From Buxus sempervirens (Eukaryota; Streptophyta; Magnoliopsida; Buxales; Buxaceae): a stretch of 64,000 nt of DNA. The notes below the pieces were generated by a model. It had not been told where the DNA came from, made no database searches, and saw only the letters and a list, made by a program, of their open reading frames with translations. Shown one piece after another: positions 37,842 to 48,870 of the stretch. How positions within the stretch are numbered: the first letter of the stretch is position 1; each line of letters opens with the position of its first letter. The stretch spans positions 14,420,221 through 14,484,220 of the forward strand of contig OX387192.1 in assembly GCA_947561395.2 (NCBI GenBank), in the 5' to 3' direction. The position numbers and the translations under genes were made by a program.

Positions 37842-38114
37842 TCAGATGGCTTGTATCTGCTCTGCTCCCAGGGATCCTGTAGATGAGCCCTCTTCTTCTA
37901 GAGCTGAGAGGGACTCCGATTCCGATGTTCCAGATCTTCCTTTTGAGGGTTCACGGGAGGCGACCCCAGAGGTATTCCCTAACCCTTCTAAAATTCAACT
38001 TCTTTCCCAAAATCTTTCAACCTGATTATTTCTTCTTCCAATTTGTTTCCTTAGCTGGTGGTTGAGACTCCAGGCCGAGGTAGGGGCCGTGGTGAGCGCC
38101 AAGGTAGAGGCCGG
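37842..38114 (+). pseudogene. Putative two-exon ORF start, acidic then Arg/Gly-rich; cut by LTR f
   Basis: I do not recognise the gene. ATG at 37846 follows CCCTCAG. The first exon encodes an acidic segment (DPVDEPSSSRAERDSDSDVP) ending ATPE. A possible 83-base intron (37972-38054) has GTATTC at its 5' end and TTTCCTTAG at its 3' end; it keeps frame into a second segment rich in GRGRGRGERQGRGR. LTR f is inserted at 38115 in the Arg/Gly-rich part. It could be the gag start of another retrotransposon (some have basic RG tails) or a captured exon. Low confidence in expression. Confidence 0.3.
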
Positions 38115-40599
38115 TGTAAGCACCCAAATTTTGATCAAACAAAAAATGCTGAAAATAAAACCTGAAAGTCAAACCCAGAGGGGACAAGTGTTGACTTTTT
38201 GATCAAGTGAAATTCAGCCACCATAATTCTTCCTAATGATTAGGAAATTCCGACACGATTCTAACGCAACTGAGTTTGCTCTAATCGGGGTCCAGATGAA
38301 GAAGATATGGCCGGTCAAACTTGAGGGGGAGCAGAAATTGACTTTCTGCTAAACACCAGATTAGCTATTCAACCCTATCCCAATAGATATAGGACTCTGA
38401 TGCGGTTCTAAAGCAACTGAGTTTGCCAGAATCGGAGTCCAGATAAAGAAGATATAAGTAGTTGAAGTTTTTGGGCAGCAATGCAGGAAACTGCACACGT
38501 GGCAGAAGAGCAGCACACATGGTGAGAAACGCAGATAAATATCTTGGGGATTAATCCGTGAATATCCAAAATGATCAAAATATCTCAGGGATTAATCTGC
38601 AAATAGCCAGGGGCAATCTGCAAATATCTCGGTTGTCAAATCAGTCAAATCGGTCAAATCCGGGGGGCAATCTGTAAATATAAAAAATTTGCCTTTTTGT
38701 ATCAGACAAAATATGCTGGATATACATATATTTCTTTGTATCCGACATAATATGCCAGATACAAAAAATCTTCACCGAAATCTCGTTGGATTTTCCGACA
38801 GATTTTCTGAGCGCATTTAATTTTTGAAATAATTTTGTCTTGTATCCGACATCTTATTTCGGATACAAGGGGGGCTTAGTGTATCCAACATATTATGTCG
38901 AATACACACCAAGCCATGTGTATCCGACATATTATGTCGGATACAAACTGTTGCCTATAGAAAGGGTAGCAGCTGCCCTTGGCCGGGGTTGGCCATTCTT
39001 TGCTCATTTCCCCCCTTTCTCCCCCATGGTTCCAGCTCTGAAATCCTTCCTTCTTCCCCTCCCTTGTTTGCCCAAACCAAAGACACTTCCCTCTTGACCT
39101 TTCTACCCTTCCATTCCCTCTTCCTCTTCATTTCCACTCAAACCAAAGAGGGACTTGCTGCTATTGGTGTTGAAGGAGAGGTGTTGCTCTAGCTACTTCC
39201 TCCACGCCAAGGAGGCTCAACACATCTCATTCCAGGGTCTTAACCCCAAGGTATTGTTTCTTACTACTATTTGTTTCACATATATGGAAATAAGGTGATT
39301 TCAAGAAGGTTTTAAGGGTCTTGTGTTTCTGGTTTGAAAGCTATCCTCCACCATGTTTTTCATGTGTCTCCTTCTCATTTCCATCGCATAAAATGGCTCC
39401 CATGGTAAGGGTAGTGAATATGGCATCAAGGGAGGGAGTGGTCCATTTCAAGCATGGATAATGGCCTCTTAGCATGTTACTGTGTTATTATTTGTCTCAT
39501 TCGCAAGGGGGAGCATGTTCCCCCATGTTTGCCTCTCATGTGTCCCATCATAAGCCCCCCTTTATCCCTTCTTTCCTTGATTCTTTTATTTCCATGTAAA
39601 GTTGATTTTAGTATGCTTTCATAGTCTCTAAGGTATGCATGCATGCACATCTTCACACACCCACTAGAGCCATGTTAGGCCATTACATATGCTTGAGTCG
39701 TTAGCCATCTCATGGCATGCATGAGCACACACACATGCCCTTCACTTTTCATGCTCACAACACACAAAAAATGCATGCATGTTCTCCATGGTTCAAGAGC
39801 ATGTACATTGGGTTTGGTTTATTGTCTTTCCTTTATCTTATTAGTTTGCTGTTATGTGAAGATGGTGAAGACCAAATTGGGACATCAAGGCCCCTGTGTT
39901 ATTGCTAGATTTGGGTTCAAATGGGAGGAGGCAAAACCTTAAGCCTCCTCCCCCTTGATCGAACCCTTAAAGTCCCAAGAGAAGACCAAAATGGGGTCTT
40001 CCCCCTCTCTGTACCACTGTGGGCCCACAAAGCTGCTGGAGCATCACAAGAAGCCTAGAAACCCAAGCCCATCGGAAAAATCCAGAAAAAGCCCTTTCTG
40101 TTTGCTGATCCGACAACTCAGGTCGGATCAGCCTGTCTTTGTTCGTAGTCGACATCCAAGGTCGGTTACATGAAATCTGGTGTGTAGCCGACAACTAAGG
40201 TCGGCTACACTGGTTCCTGTGTGTAGCCGGCATCTCATGCCGGCCACACTGCCGAAATTTCATTTTCTTGTTTTTCTTGGTTTTGTGCAATTTTCTTGCT
40301 TTTCCAATCGAACCAAAGTGAGACTTAGACTATCGGTCCAACCAGACACACTTGTGGGCCTTCCAACGGGGCCCACCAAGCCCAACAAATTCACTTTGTC
40401 TTAAATAAGCAAATTAAATCAATCCGATGGGCCAGACCATCTGAGGCCCACCAAAGCCCAATTTGGGGTATGCATGCTTAGACTAAGTTGTGGTTTGGCC
40501 GAGATTGTGGGCTAGGGGCTATCGGGCCCACCAAGCCCATTAACCGAATCTGGAGGGTCAAAACCCCAATTCCCTAGGCCAAAGGCCCCAAGCCCAAGG
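38115..40599 (+). repeat. LTR copy f (plus), first part
   Basis: It starts TGTAAGCACCC after GCCGG. It has U3 units (38240-38440), palindromes of the CCGACATA/TATGTCGG type (38690-38945), a TATA-like box near 38956, a leader, GGGGGAGCATGTTCCCCC (39508), GTAGCCGACA/TGTCGGCTAC-type palindromes (40095-40250) and the GGCCCA block (40350-40540). It is interrupted at 40600 by solo LTR g (CAAGG duplication), continues at 48364-48870, and is then interrupted by element H. Open frames such as 38840-39097 and 39712-39942 are LTR sequence. Confidence 0.75.
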
Positions 40600-40805
40600 T
40601 GTGCGCACCCGACTTCGGTCGCCACATTGGGTAAAAATGGGAAATTGGAGTCGCCACCGCCTGATGGGGTGCAGGCGGACACCTGGGTGCCTAGATTTTC
40701 TATTAGACTGGTCGGCGGCTTAGAGATTCTAAGTAAGTTCTCGGTTACGGTCCGGGGAAGTCCGTAGACACCCCGGTCCGCCCCGTCGAATGACGGGTCC
40801 CATAG

Positions 40806-43800
40806 TGTAAAATCCCTAATTTTTAATGGAATTAAAAATTTATTAGTTTAGTAATTAAGTTAATGTTAATTAGTAATTTTCAAAGAAATAAGGCCAAGAA
40901 GTTAATTCCCGGACCTTTGGTCCAACCGGATGGGGCAATAACACTTAAATAGGTAAGGGCATTATTGGAATTTTCGATGGTTGAGTTGTGAGGGTTCAGT
41001 GTTGTGTCTGGTTTGGAATCAAGTGGAAATAGATGGTGCATGTGTAGGAAAATCTCTGGAGTGCCAAGTATAGAATCAGGCTTTAAACACATGTTGGGCG
41101 GCAATTATAAATAGGAGGAAAATTCAGTTGTTGGTTATTTTTCGTTGGTTGCTCAAGAGATCCAGAATTCAGATAGAAGAAGAAGAGAAGCCAGGGTTCG
41201 AGGAGGCTAATCGGTCTTAATCTAGTTTTTGATCTTTGTTAGCAGTTGAGCTAAAGTCACCTGCAGCAGCTCTTCAAATCAACAAGAGCAAATAAATTCT
41301 ACAAATTCAGATTTGGTCGAATAGGTTAGTATTGATTCAAGATGCTTTCGTTTAACTTCAAGGCAATTTCAAATCAGATTTCAGATCTGAAGAGATTTGG
41401 TCGAATAGGAGATAAACTTCAGAGAAGTGATTGTGAGTTGGAGCTTTGCTACAGAAATTTTTATCGGCAGAAATTGGAGCTTTAGCAACTCGAAAATTAG
41501 CTTTTCCAGGTAAGTAGCACCACTAGATGTTGTTTTGGTCGAATTAAATTGAGTTGTGGTAGTGGTTGAGTAAATAATCTGAAGAATACTCTGTTTTTGG
41601 TGCCTAGACCTGAATAACACGAATTCATGATCCAATTAAATTCTGCTGCACATTATTTGATCTATTAGTTGATCAGAATGATGCTGGAAGTGAGGAATAT
41701 AAGAAAATTGGATCAGGTTATGCATATTCAAATTTGTAATTAATTTGGTGTTGCTGAATTTGCTGTTACGAGTTAACATGGATGTCTAAGATTATTTGGA
41801 ATGTTTTTGGTGCTTAAGTAAATTTAAATGAGATTTGCTATACTGCTGGGAAGGTCTAGATTATCTTAGAAAAAGTTTGAAAGCAAGGTATCAATGCCGT
41901 CCCAGTGTTTGGGTTCATCAACAAAACGAAAACCTGGAAATTTCTACCTAGCGCTAAGCACTGTTCATCTGGCGCCAACCTCTTCAAAGGTCAGCGCCAG
42001 GTGCTGTTATTCAGACGTGAGTGTAAGCTTCTGAGCGCCAACCAATGTTGTCCTTAGTAGGTTGGTGCTGGTTGCATAAACTGCATAGAAGTCAATAAAC
42101 TGAATAGAAGTCAGTGCTTAATTTTTCCACAACAGCCAAGTTCGGCTATAGCTCCAGCAGAAAATGTTGATCGTTTAAAAGTGATGGAAGACTTATTAGC
42201 ACTGGTTACATACAATCAATAGAGGTCAGCGCCTAGTCATACCTTACAGCCAAGTGTGTTTGTTTCATTACAAGCAGATTTTGTTGACTAAATGGCAAAA
42301 GCCTCCTCTAGGAGTTTCAATTTAGTGTTAACATTAGACTAAGGTGAAGTCTCTTGTTGTTGTGTTGCAATCAAATTCAAATGGATGCAAGGACATCAGT
42401 TAGAGGGCTAGGAAGGATATGTAAATGTTTTAGAAGAGCAAATATAGGTTAGCTCTTTTGGGTAAAAGATCTGCCGCAATGTATAGCATGGAAGGGCTAG
42501 AGCGCCTAGGATTGCTGAACATTGCTGAGTGGCGCCCAGCTCCTTTCAGTAGTCTTGTTTTCGTTTTAAGTTTCATTTTCTGGGAAAGATATTTAGGGTG
42601 CTAATTAGGAATTACTAAGGGACTGTTGGGAAATAAAAAAATACTATAATTGAGACTATACTTAAGGTATTGAGGATTGACATCAGAAAAACTGTTCAGG
42701 TTAATAAGTTGGAGAGTTCTTATGAGTTCTAGAATCTGTCCAGCAACTATAATTTTAAATTGTAAAACTCATTGGGGAAATACTTTTGATAAACCAGAAG
42801 TGTAGAAAATAGAACTCAAGGTCAAGGTTGCTGAAGTTGGTTTAATTATTAATATGGGCAACTAAGGTTGTATTAATGGTTTAAGAGATTAAATTAAAAC
42901 CAAGTAAGGTGAAACATATTATTGGGAGGGGCAGTTTTATCATGGAAAAAGTCTTGGAAACTAAACATTAGGTCAGTCCTAGTTGGTTTGCTCCAGCAGC
43001 AACCCACATTGTGGAATTTTAGAGGGAGCGCCCAGGATTGCTGAAGATGGCTGAGGAGCGCCCACCCTCCCAGCAGCTTACTTTTTCTATATTTTTGTAA
43101 TTGCTTTTAAACTTTCATTGTGGGAATCATTAGTGAATTTATTTAGAAGTTATTAAAGGACTTTTAAAGGTTGTGCAACATTGGAAATAGGATCACAATT
43201 GATATTTTAATTATTGAAATCAATGTGCGAATTTTAGAAGAAATATGACTGTTAAGTAAAGAATTGGGGATTTAGGCTAAATGAGAGTGTTATGAGTATA
43301 AATTTTAATTGTAAACTACTGTTTAGGTTTTAAGCAAGTAATACAAGACAGAATTAAGTAACATAGTTAAATTTTGGTTTCAATACTCGGATTTACCGGT
43401 TTAACCGAAATTGAGGAATTTCACCAAACTTTGATTATAAAAAGGGAATTTTATACAATACTTTGAAAAAGGACTTGAAATCAAATTATTTTGGATAAAT
43501 GTGATTATTTTGTTTTCTCCATGTACTTGAATGATGTTCTCGGAATTTTTGATGGATTGATGGTTATCTTACCTCCGTGTACTCGGGGATGCCCCATGTA
43601 CTTGGGATGTTGATGCCTCTGTGTACTCAGAGATGCCCCGTGTACTCGGGATGATATGATTGAGATTGTGATGAGTTGTGCTTGCTGGATTTCACGGTTG
43701 GTTTTGGTTTTAGAGTCTAGTGGGCATAGCTCGATATGGATCCATGTTAGGAGCTAGTTAGTGGAAAGGATTGTTCTTTGCTAGTTGTAATACTTTGTTC

Positions 43801-44517
43801 ACGCACGCGTTTCCACTGTGTACTCAGTGAGGCCTGATCGTGTACTCGGCTGGCTGCGGCTATCCCTCATTTTATCGTGTACTCGGACTGTGACTGGATT
43901 AGTACATGCCAACCCATCACTGTACTGGGTGGGTTCTCCCGCAATAAGACGATGATCGTGTACTCGGCATATCGCACCTAAGCCGGGAGGTGGCATAGTG
44001 AACACTGGTATTACCTAGTTAAAGACAGTCTTATTTCATGAGTCCTGCAGCGACTTATCAACGGTTGATTTGATGTTACATATATATTGGTTGAACTGGA
44101 TTATTTCTGCATTTTATACTGATTGATTGGATTACTGTTGAATTACTTGGATTATTCGGAACTAATGTGTTATCGCTACTGTTGCATGATTTACAACTGT
44201 ATCATATTTTAGAACTGATGAACTGTACTTGAGCATGCATGTGCTGCTTACTGGGATATTCGTATCTCATTCTTTTCCATTTTGTTTTGTTTTCAGATTC
44301 TAGTAAGGACGGCACCAGCGGGTATATGCTTGGTTCATGTGAGTTAGCCTTGGGTTATAGTATTTTTATTGATGAGCTTGGGTTATAGTGCACTCTGATT
44401 ATTTAGTTATTGTTTTATTCATGTTTTCCTTCACTCTGATTTGCTATCCTAGGTTATATATTAACCTTCGGTGATAAGTTACGGTTTCTCTATGTAACTT
44501 GGATCCGGGGCGTTACA
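40806..44517 (+). mobile_element. Solo LTR, 3.7 kb, TGTAAAATCC...GGGGCGTTACA
   Basis: A perfect 5-bp duplication CATAG (40801-40805 and 44518-44522) with TG...CA ends. It is homologous along its length to the solo LTR at 8630-12022, most strongly at 43420-44517. It carries GGCGCC-type words (41945-42080, 42500-42540, 43025-43070) and a GTGTACTCGG block (43575-43970). No internal region. It interrupts the conserved segment of LTR g, which rejoins as GGGTCCCATAGG. Confidence 0.92.
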
Positions 44518-45344
44518 CATAGGTTTCCCTGGTTTGAGTCAACTTTGGTCTCTCACTCACCCGATTCCTATTCCAACATGCAATTTGATTAAGTCTGGCG
44601 GGACCGCCAAAGTGGTGTGGGTCCCTTTACTTGGTTTTATCTTCTTTAGTTAGAATGATCTGGGTCTGGTGGGGTGGGCCCTGTTGGAAGGCCCATGGTA
44701 TCCCTTGGTGGGCCAAGTGTGGCCCACATGTTCGTTGGTGGGCCAAGTGTGGCCCTTTGGACTTTGGTTCAATTTGACTTGATTTTATTTTGGAGTTCAA
44801 GTTGGGTTATTAAGTTATTTCCATGCAAGGTGGGCCGGATTGCTTTGCGGGCCCGTGAGTGGGCCACACATGGTAGCCAAGTGATTTATTAGGTTTATCT
44901 TGATTGGTTTCCAAAATGGGCCAAGCCTTGGGCTTGGGGCCCTTTACCTGGGCTTGAGCTTGAAAGCCCAAGACTTCCTTGGTTAGGGTTTTAAAACCCT
45001 ATCCTAGTCTGGTTCAATGGGCTTGGTGGGCCCGACAGGCCCTGCCCGTGGTCTCGGCCAAACCACAACCTAATTTAAGCATGCATGCCCCACCTAGGGC
45101 TTGGGTGGGCCTCAAGTGGTCCGGCCCACTCAAATCTTTTAATTATCTTAGTTAAGCAAAATTGAATGGTTCGGGCTGGGTCGGCCCCGTTGGAAGGCCC
45201 ACTGGAAATCAAGTTAGACCGGGTGGTCTGAGTCCCATGTTGGGTTTCCGGGTGACCCGGAAACCCTATTGGTTCATTTGGTTCGGTTCGAGAATGTCAC
45301 CCACAATCAACAAAAATTACAGAATATATAGAAATAACAAAATA

Positions 45345-45475
45345 CACAAAAGGCATCCGCGCGAGCTCGGCGGATGCAAAATGTGCTCCGCGCGAGCTTC
45401 GTGCGAAGCTTAGCGCAAGCTAGGCGCGAGCTCGGCGGATGCAAAATGCTCCGCGCAAGCTCAGCGCATACCCCA
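45345..45475. repeat. GC-rich inverted-word cluster in LTR g
   Basis: Dense GCGCGAGCTCGGCGGATGC, GCTTAGCGC and CGCATACC words occur here, many partly palindromic. The same words recur upstream of this LTR's TATA box (46145-46240). Confidence 0.7.
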
Positions 45476-46356
45476 ATTCTCTGTTTTTTTTTCCGAACTC
45501 CATGATTGACTGGTTTTTAAGCTCTGTAACTGCTTTCTGGGGATCATTAGACTCCCAGAAGACACCTGAACCCACTTCAAAATTAATCTAACCTAACTTC
45601 TCCCCACGACTCAAATTTCTTTGCAAACCTACAAATCTGAAAACAAAACACGAACAACACTGACAAAGAAGGGAACTGGGGGCTTTACATCGGGTTACAA
45701 CAGAGATGAGATTACCATGGGGGAAAATGCTCCCCCTTCGAATCAATCAAGCACGAACAAAAAATAACATGCTAAAATGGGAAGCATGCTCGATTTATAC
45801 ATGTTAAAACAATAACAGAGAGAGAGCTCACCTTGAGGTTTTAAACCTTCATGGAGTCTGCGTGAGGCCCCCCTGGAGTGCACGAGCAGTCGCTGGAGCA
45901 ACACCTCTCCTCACCAGCTTGTCGTCTTCTCGGTTGTGAGGTAATCGGAGAGGAAGAAGGGAGGTTTTTTTTAACTTAGGCCAAGCGAGGAGGACTAGTT
46001 CTCCATGGGAAGAGCCAACCCTTAAAATGCCGAACCCCAAAAAAAATCCCGAACCCCAAAAAATGCCGAACTCAAAAACCCCAACCAAAATCTGAACCCC
46101 CTGCAACGAATGGTCGCGCGGTTTTTATAGGAGAGAAAAAAAGGGGTATCCGCTAAGCTTACGCTGAGCGCATACCGCTTGCCACGTTCGCGCGAGCGAC
46201 CAAATGATTAAAAATAAATTAATGCGGCCGCTCGATGGTCGGAAAATCCGAATTTTTCTGATTTAGTCCTTGGTTATTTTCAATTTAATCCAATATTCTT
46301 GGATTTTTACAGATTTAGTCCCTGGGATATTTTGAATGTTTGGATATTTACGGATT

Positions 46357-47766
46357 TGGAAAGCAATTCTTAATGTGAAAGAGGAAATTGTCAACAATAC
46401 TGGTTGGATAATCGAAGAAGGTAAGGTAAATTTTTGGTATGATAAATGGTCTCATTTGGGTATTATTGCTGACTTAGTTCGTGATCAAGATATTTTAAAT
46501 CCTAACCTTCAAGTTGCTGATATTATTGAGAATAATTCTTGGAATTTGGACAATGTGTCGCCCCCTCTTCCTATTGATATAAGCAGAAAAATTGAAGATA
46601 TATGGCCTATTCTTAGCTCTTTCCCGGATAAAGAGGTTTGGCTTCCTTCATCTAATGGTATTTTTTCAGTTCATTCGGCTTGGGATAAGATTAGGCATCG
46701 AGCTCCTTTTTTAGCTCATAGTACTTTCTGGATGTCTTTCATACCATCCAAAATCAGCACTTTTATTTGGAGGCTCACTAAGTGGGCGATTCCTACAGAT
46801 GATAGAATCAAATCTTGTGGGATTTCTTTGTGTTCCAAATGTTGTTGCAAGAATGCTAAGGAAGAAAGTATAGATCATCTCTTTTCTTACAATGATATAG
46901 CTCAGCATGTTTGGAAATATTTTGCTCAGAAGTTTAATCTCCAATTTCATCCTTTGCATGATACTCCCAGTCGAATATTTTTTTGGATGGGAAGAGCAGG
47001 TAAGAAAGATCAGTTGGGTTTACTTATGTTGTCTTTGCCTTTGTTCGTGATTTGGGAAATATGGATTGCAAGGTGCAGTCAACGTTTTGAAGAACAAGAT
47101 ATAGTTGCTGCTAACATCATTAACAGGACAAATCATAGAGTCCAAGAAGCTGCGTACATCACAAAGCCTAAGTTTCCTTGCACAATAGAAAGAAATATGA
47201 TCCTTGAAACTTTACATATATACAGTCCTCATATCAGCACCTCGCATGCTAAGTTAATCAAATGGAAGAGGCTTCGTTCTTGCTCTATGATTTTAAATAT
47301 TAATGGGGCGTCTAAAGGCAATCCGGGTGCAAGTGGGGGAGGAGGCGTTTTCAGAGATCCCCAAGGTAAATTTATTTTGGGATTTACGGCTAGATATGGG
47401 ATAACTACAAATATTTGTGCTGAAGTCCTTGCTTTAAAAGATGGACTTCAAATTGCTGATCAAGAAGGATTTCAAGATTTCATCATTGAAACGGATTCAA
47501 AATTAATTGCTGATGCAATTAATCACCATTCCTCCTTGCCTTGGAAGTGCTCTTTCTGGTGGAAGGAGATACTTTCAAGAATTGCCAATCATAACAGAAG
47601 CATCCAACATATCTATCGTGAAGGCAATAGTGTGGCAGATGCTATTGCAAATGAAGGTTGCAGTTACTCTCATCTTCAAATTTTCAACCTTGAGTCTATT
47701 CTTCCTGTAAAAGCTAAACATGCTTTATTTCATGATAAAACAGGTCTCTGTTGCTTTAGGCCTTAA
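46357..47766 (+). pseudogene. LINE ORF2 C-terminus: zf-RVT and RNase H domain
   Basis: The frame is open for about 470 codons but lacks endonuclease and reverse transcriptase, so it is a fragment. Upstream bases of LTR g happen to extend the frame to 46336. It begins WKAILNVKEEIV and EGKVNFWYDKW, typical of the region after RT, and the zf-RVT region has SKCCCKNAKEESIDHLF. The C-terminal plant-type RNase H (about residues 320-450) has SKGNPGASGGGG, AEVLALKDG (E present), IIETDSKLI (D present) and REGNSVADAIA (D present). The first catalytic Asp of the usual N-x-D-G is Asn here (LNINGASKG). With no 5' part it cannot act alone. Confidence 0.88.
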
Positions 47767-47939
47767 AGTTTTGCTTTGTCTTGTAATTAGCTTCTCTCTG
47801 AGGGGTAAGGTATCTTATGTCCCCCCTGGCTAGGTGTATCCTTTTTGTTGGAATTAATCTACAGGTCAGGGTCTGCCTCAACCCTTCTCCCACCGATGGA
47901 GTGCCACTAATTTTAGTGGGTTTTAATTAAAAAAAAAAA
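46357..47939 (+). mobile_element. LINE 3' end with RNase H, inserted in LTR g
   Basis: This is a 5'-truncated L1-type LINE with an A tail at 47929-47939. Comparing LTR g with the uninterrupted counterpart in element H (49190-49320, reverse) shows the LINE replaced about 25 bases between GGATATTTACGGATTT and CTCGCCACGTG. Insertion therefore came with a small target deletion and no clear duplication. Confidence 0.85.
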
Positions 47940-48363
47940 CTCGCCACGTGCGCAGCTTTTTGCCACGTGCGCAGTTTGCCGATTTTGCTGCTCGGGAATC
48001 TTGTCAACTCATATTTTCTTCATCCGGGCTTCGATCTGGGCAAACTCAGTTGCGTTAGAATTGTATCGGAGCCCTCTATCCAATGGCATGGGGGTAAGCA
48101 CCCGGATCGGGGTTTATCAGAAAGTCAACTTTCGGTTCCTCCTCAAGTTTGACCGCCCGCAGAACCTTCATCCGGACTCCGATTCCTGCAAACTTAGTTG
48201 CGTTGGAACTGTGTTGGGATTCTCTATCCAATGAGATAAAGCGAGGTGGTCAACTATCACCTGATCAAAAAGTCAACTTTTTGTCCCCTCGGGGTTTGAC
48301 TTTCTGCCAGGGTTTCCATTTTTAGCACTTCCAAGGGTGCAAAAATAAGGTGCTTACACAAGG

Positions 48364-48870
48364 CCTAGCCCACTTTGGCAAAATTTAATAAAGATAACTC
48401 AAATCATTTGGTTACCAGTGTGTGGCCCACCCAGGGGCCCACAAATCAATCCAGACCCACTTTGCATGAAAATCAACTTAATTTTAAACTTGAACTTTAA
48501 AATAAAATCAATTCATTGGACAAAAGCCCAATGGGCGTCCCAGGCTTAGACTGAGGCCCACCACGGGACATGTGGGCTACACTTAGCCCACCAAGGAATC
48601 CGCGAGGCTTCCAACGGGGCCCGCCCAAACCAGACTCATCTCACCTTTAAGCTAAAAGATAAAATCAAGTAAAGGGACCCACACCACTCAGGTGATCCCA
48701 CCAGACTCAACAAAATGTACATGCTGGCTTAGGAACTGGGTGAGACCAAAATTGACTCAGAACCAGGAAACCCATGGGACCCGTCATCCGACGGGGCGGA
48801 CCGGGGTGTCTATGGACTTCCCCGTACCGTAATCGAGACCCTACCTTAGAATCTCAAGCCACATACCAGT
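48364..48870 (+). repeat. LTR copy f, continuation
   Basis: The GGCCCA block (48420-48610) and conserved segment (GACGGGGCGGACCGGGGTGTC, 48791-48811 in part) continue LTR f after solo LTR g. It is cut at 48870 by the 5' LTR of element H; the missing end of f should lie beyond the window. Confidence 0.75.

Larger units (their letters stand above)
40600..48358 (-). mobile_element. Solo LTR g (minus) carrying a nested solo LTR and a LINE
   Basis: A perfect 5-bp duplication CAAGG flanks it (40595-40599 and 48359-48363). On the minus strand it starts TGTAAGCACCTTATTTTTG at 48358 and ends GGGTGCGCACA at 40600. Without its two insertions (40806-44517 and about 46357-47939) it is about 2.46 kb. It contains the conserved CTGATGGGGTGCAGG segment (40660), the GGCCCA block (44660-45240), GC-rich words (45345-45475 and 46145-46240), a TATA box (46121-46130) and U3 units (48010-48240). 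It sits inside LTR f. Confidence 0.9.
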
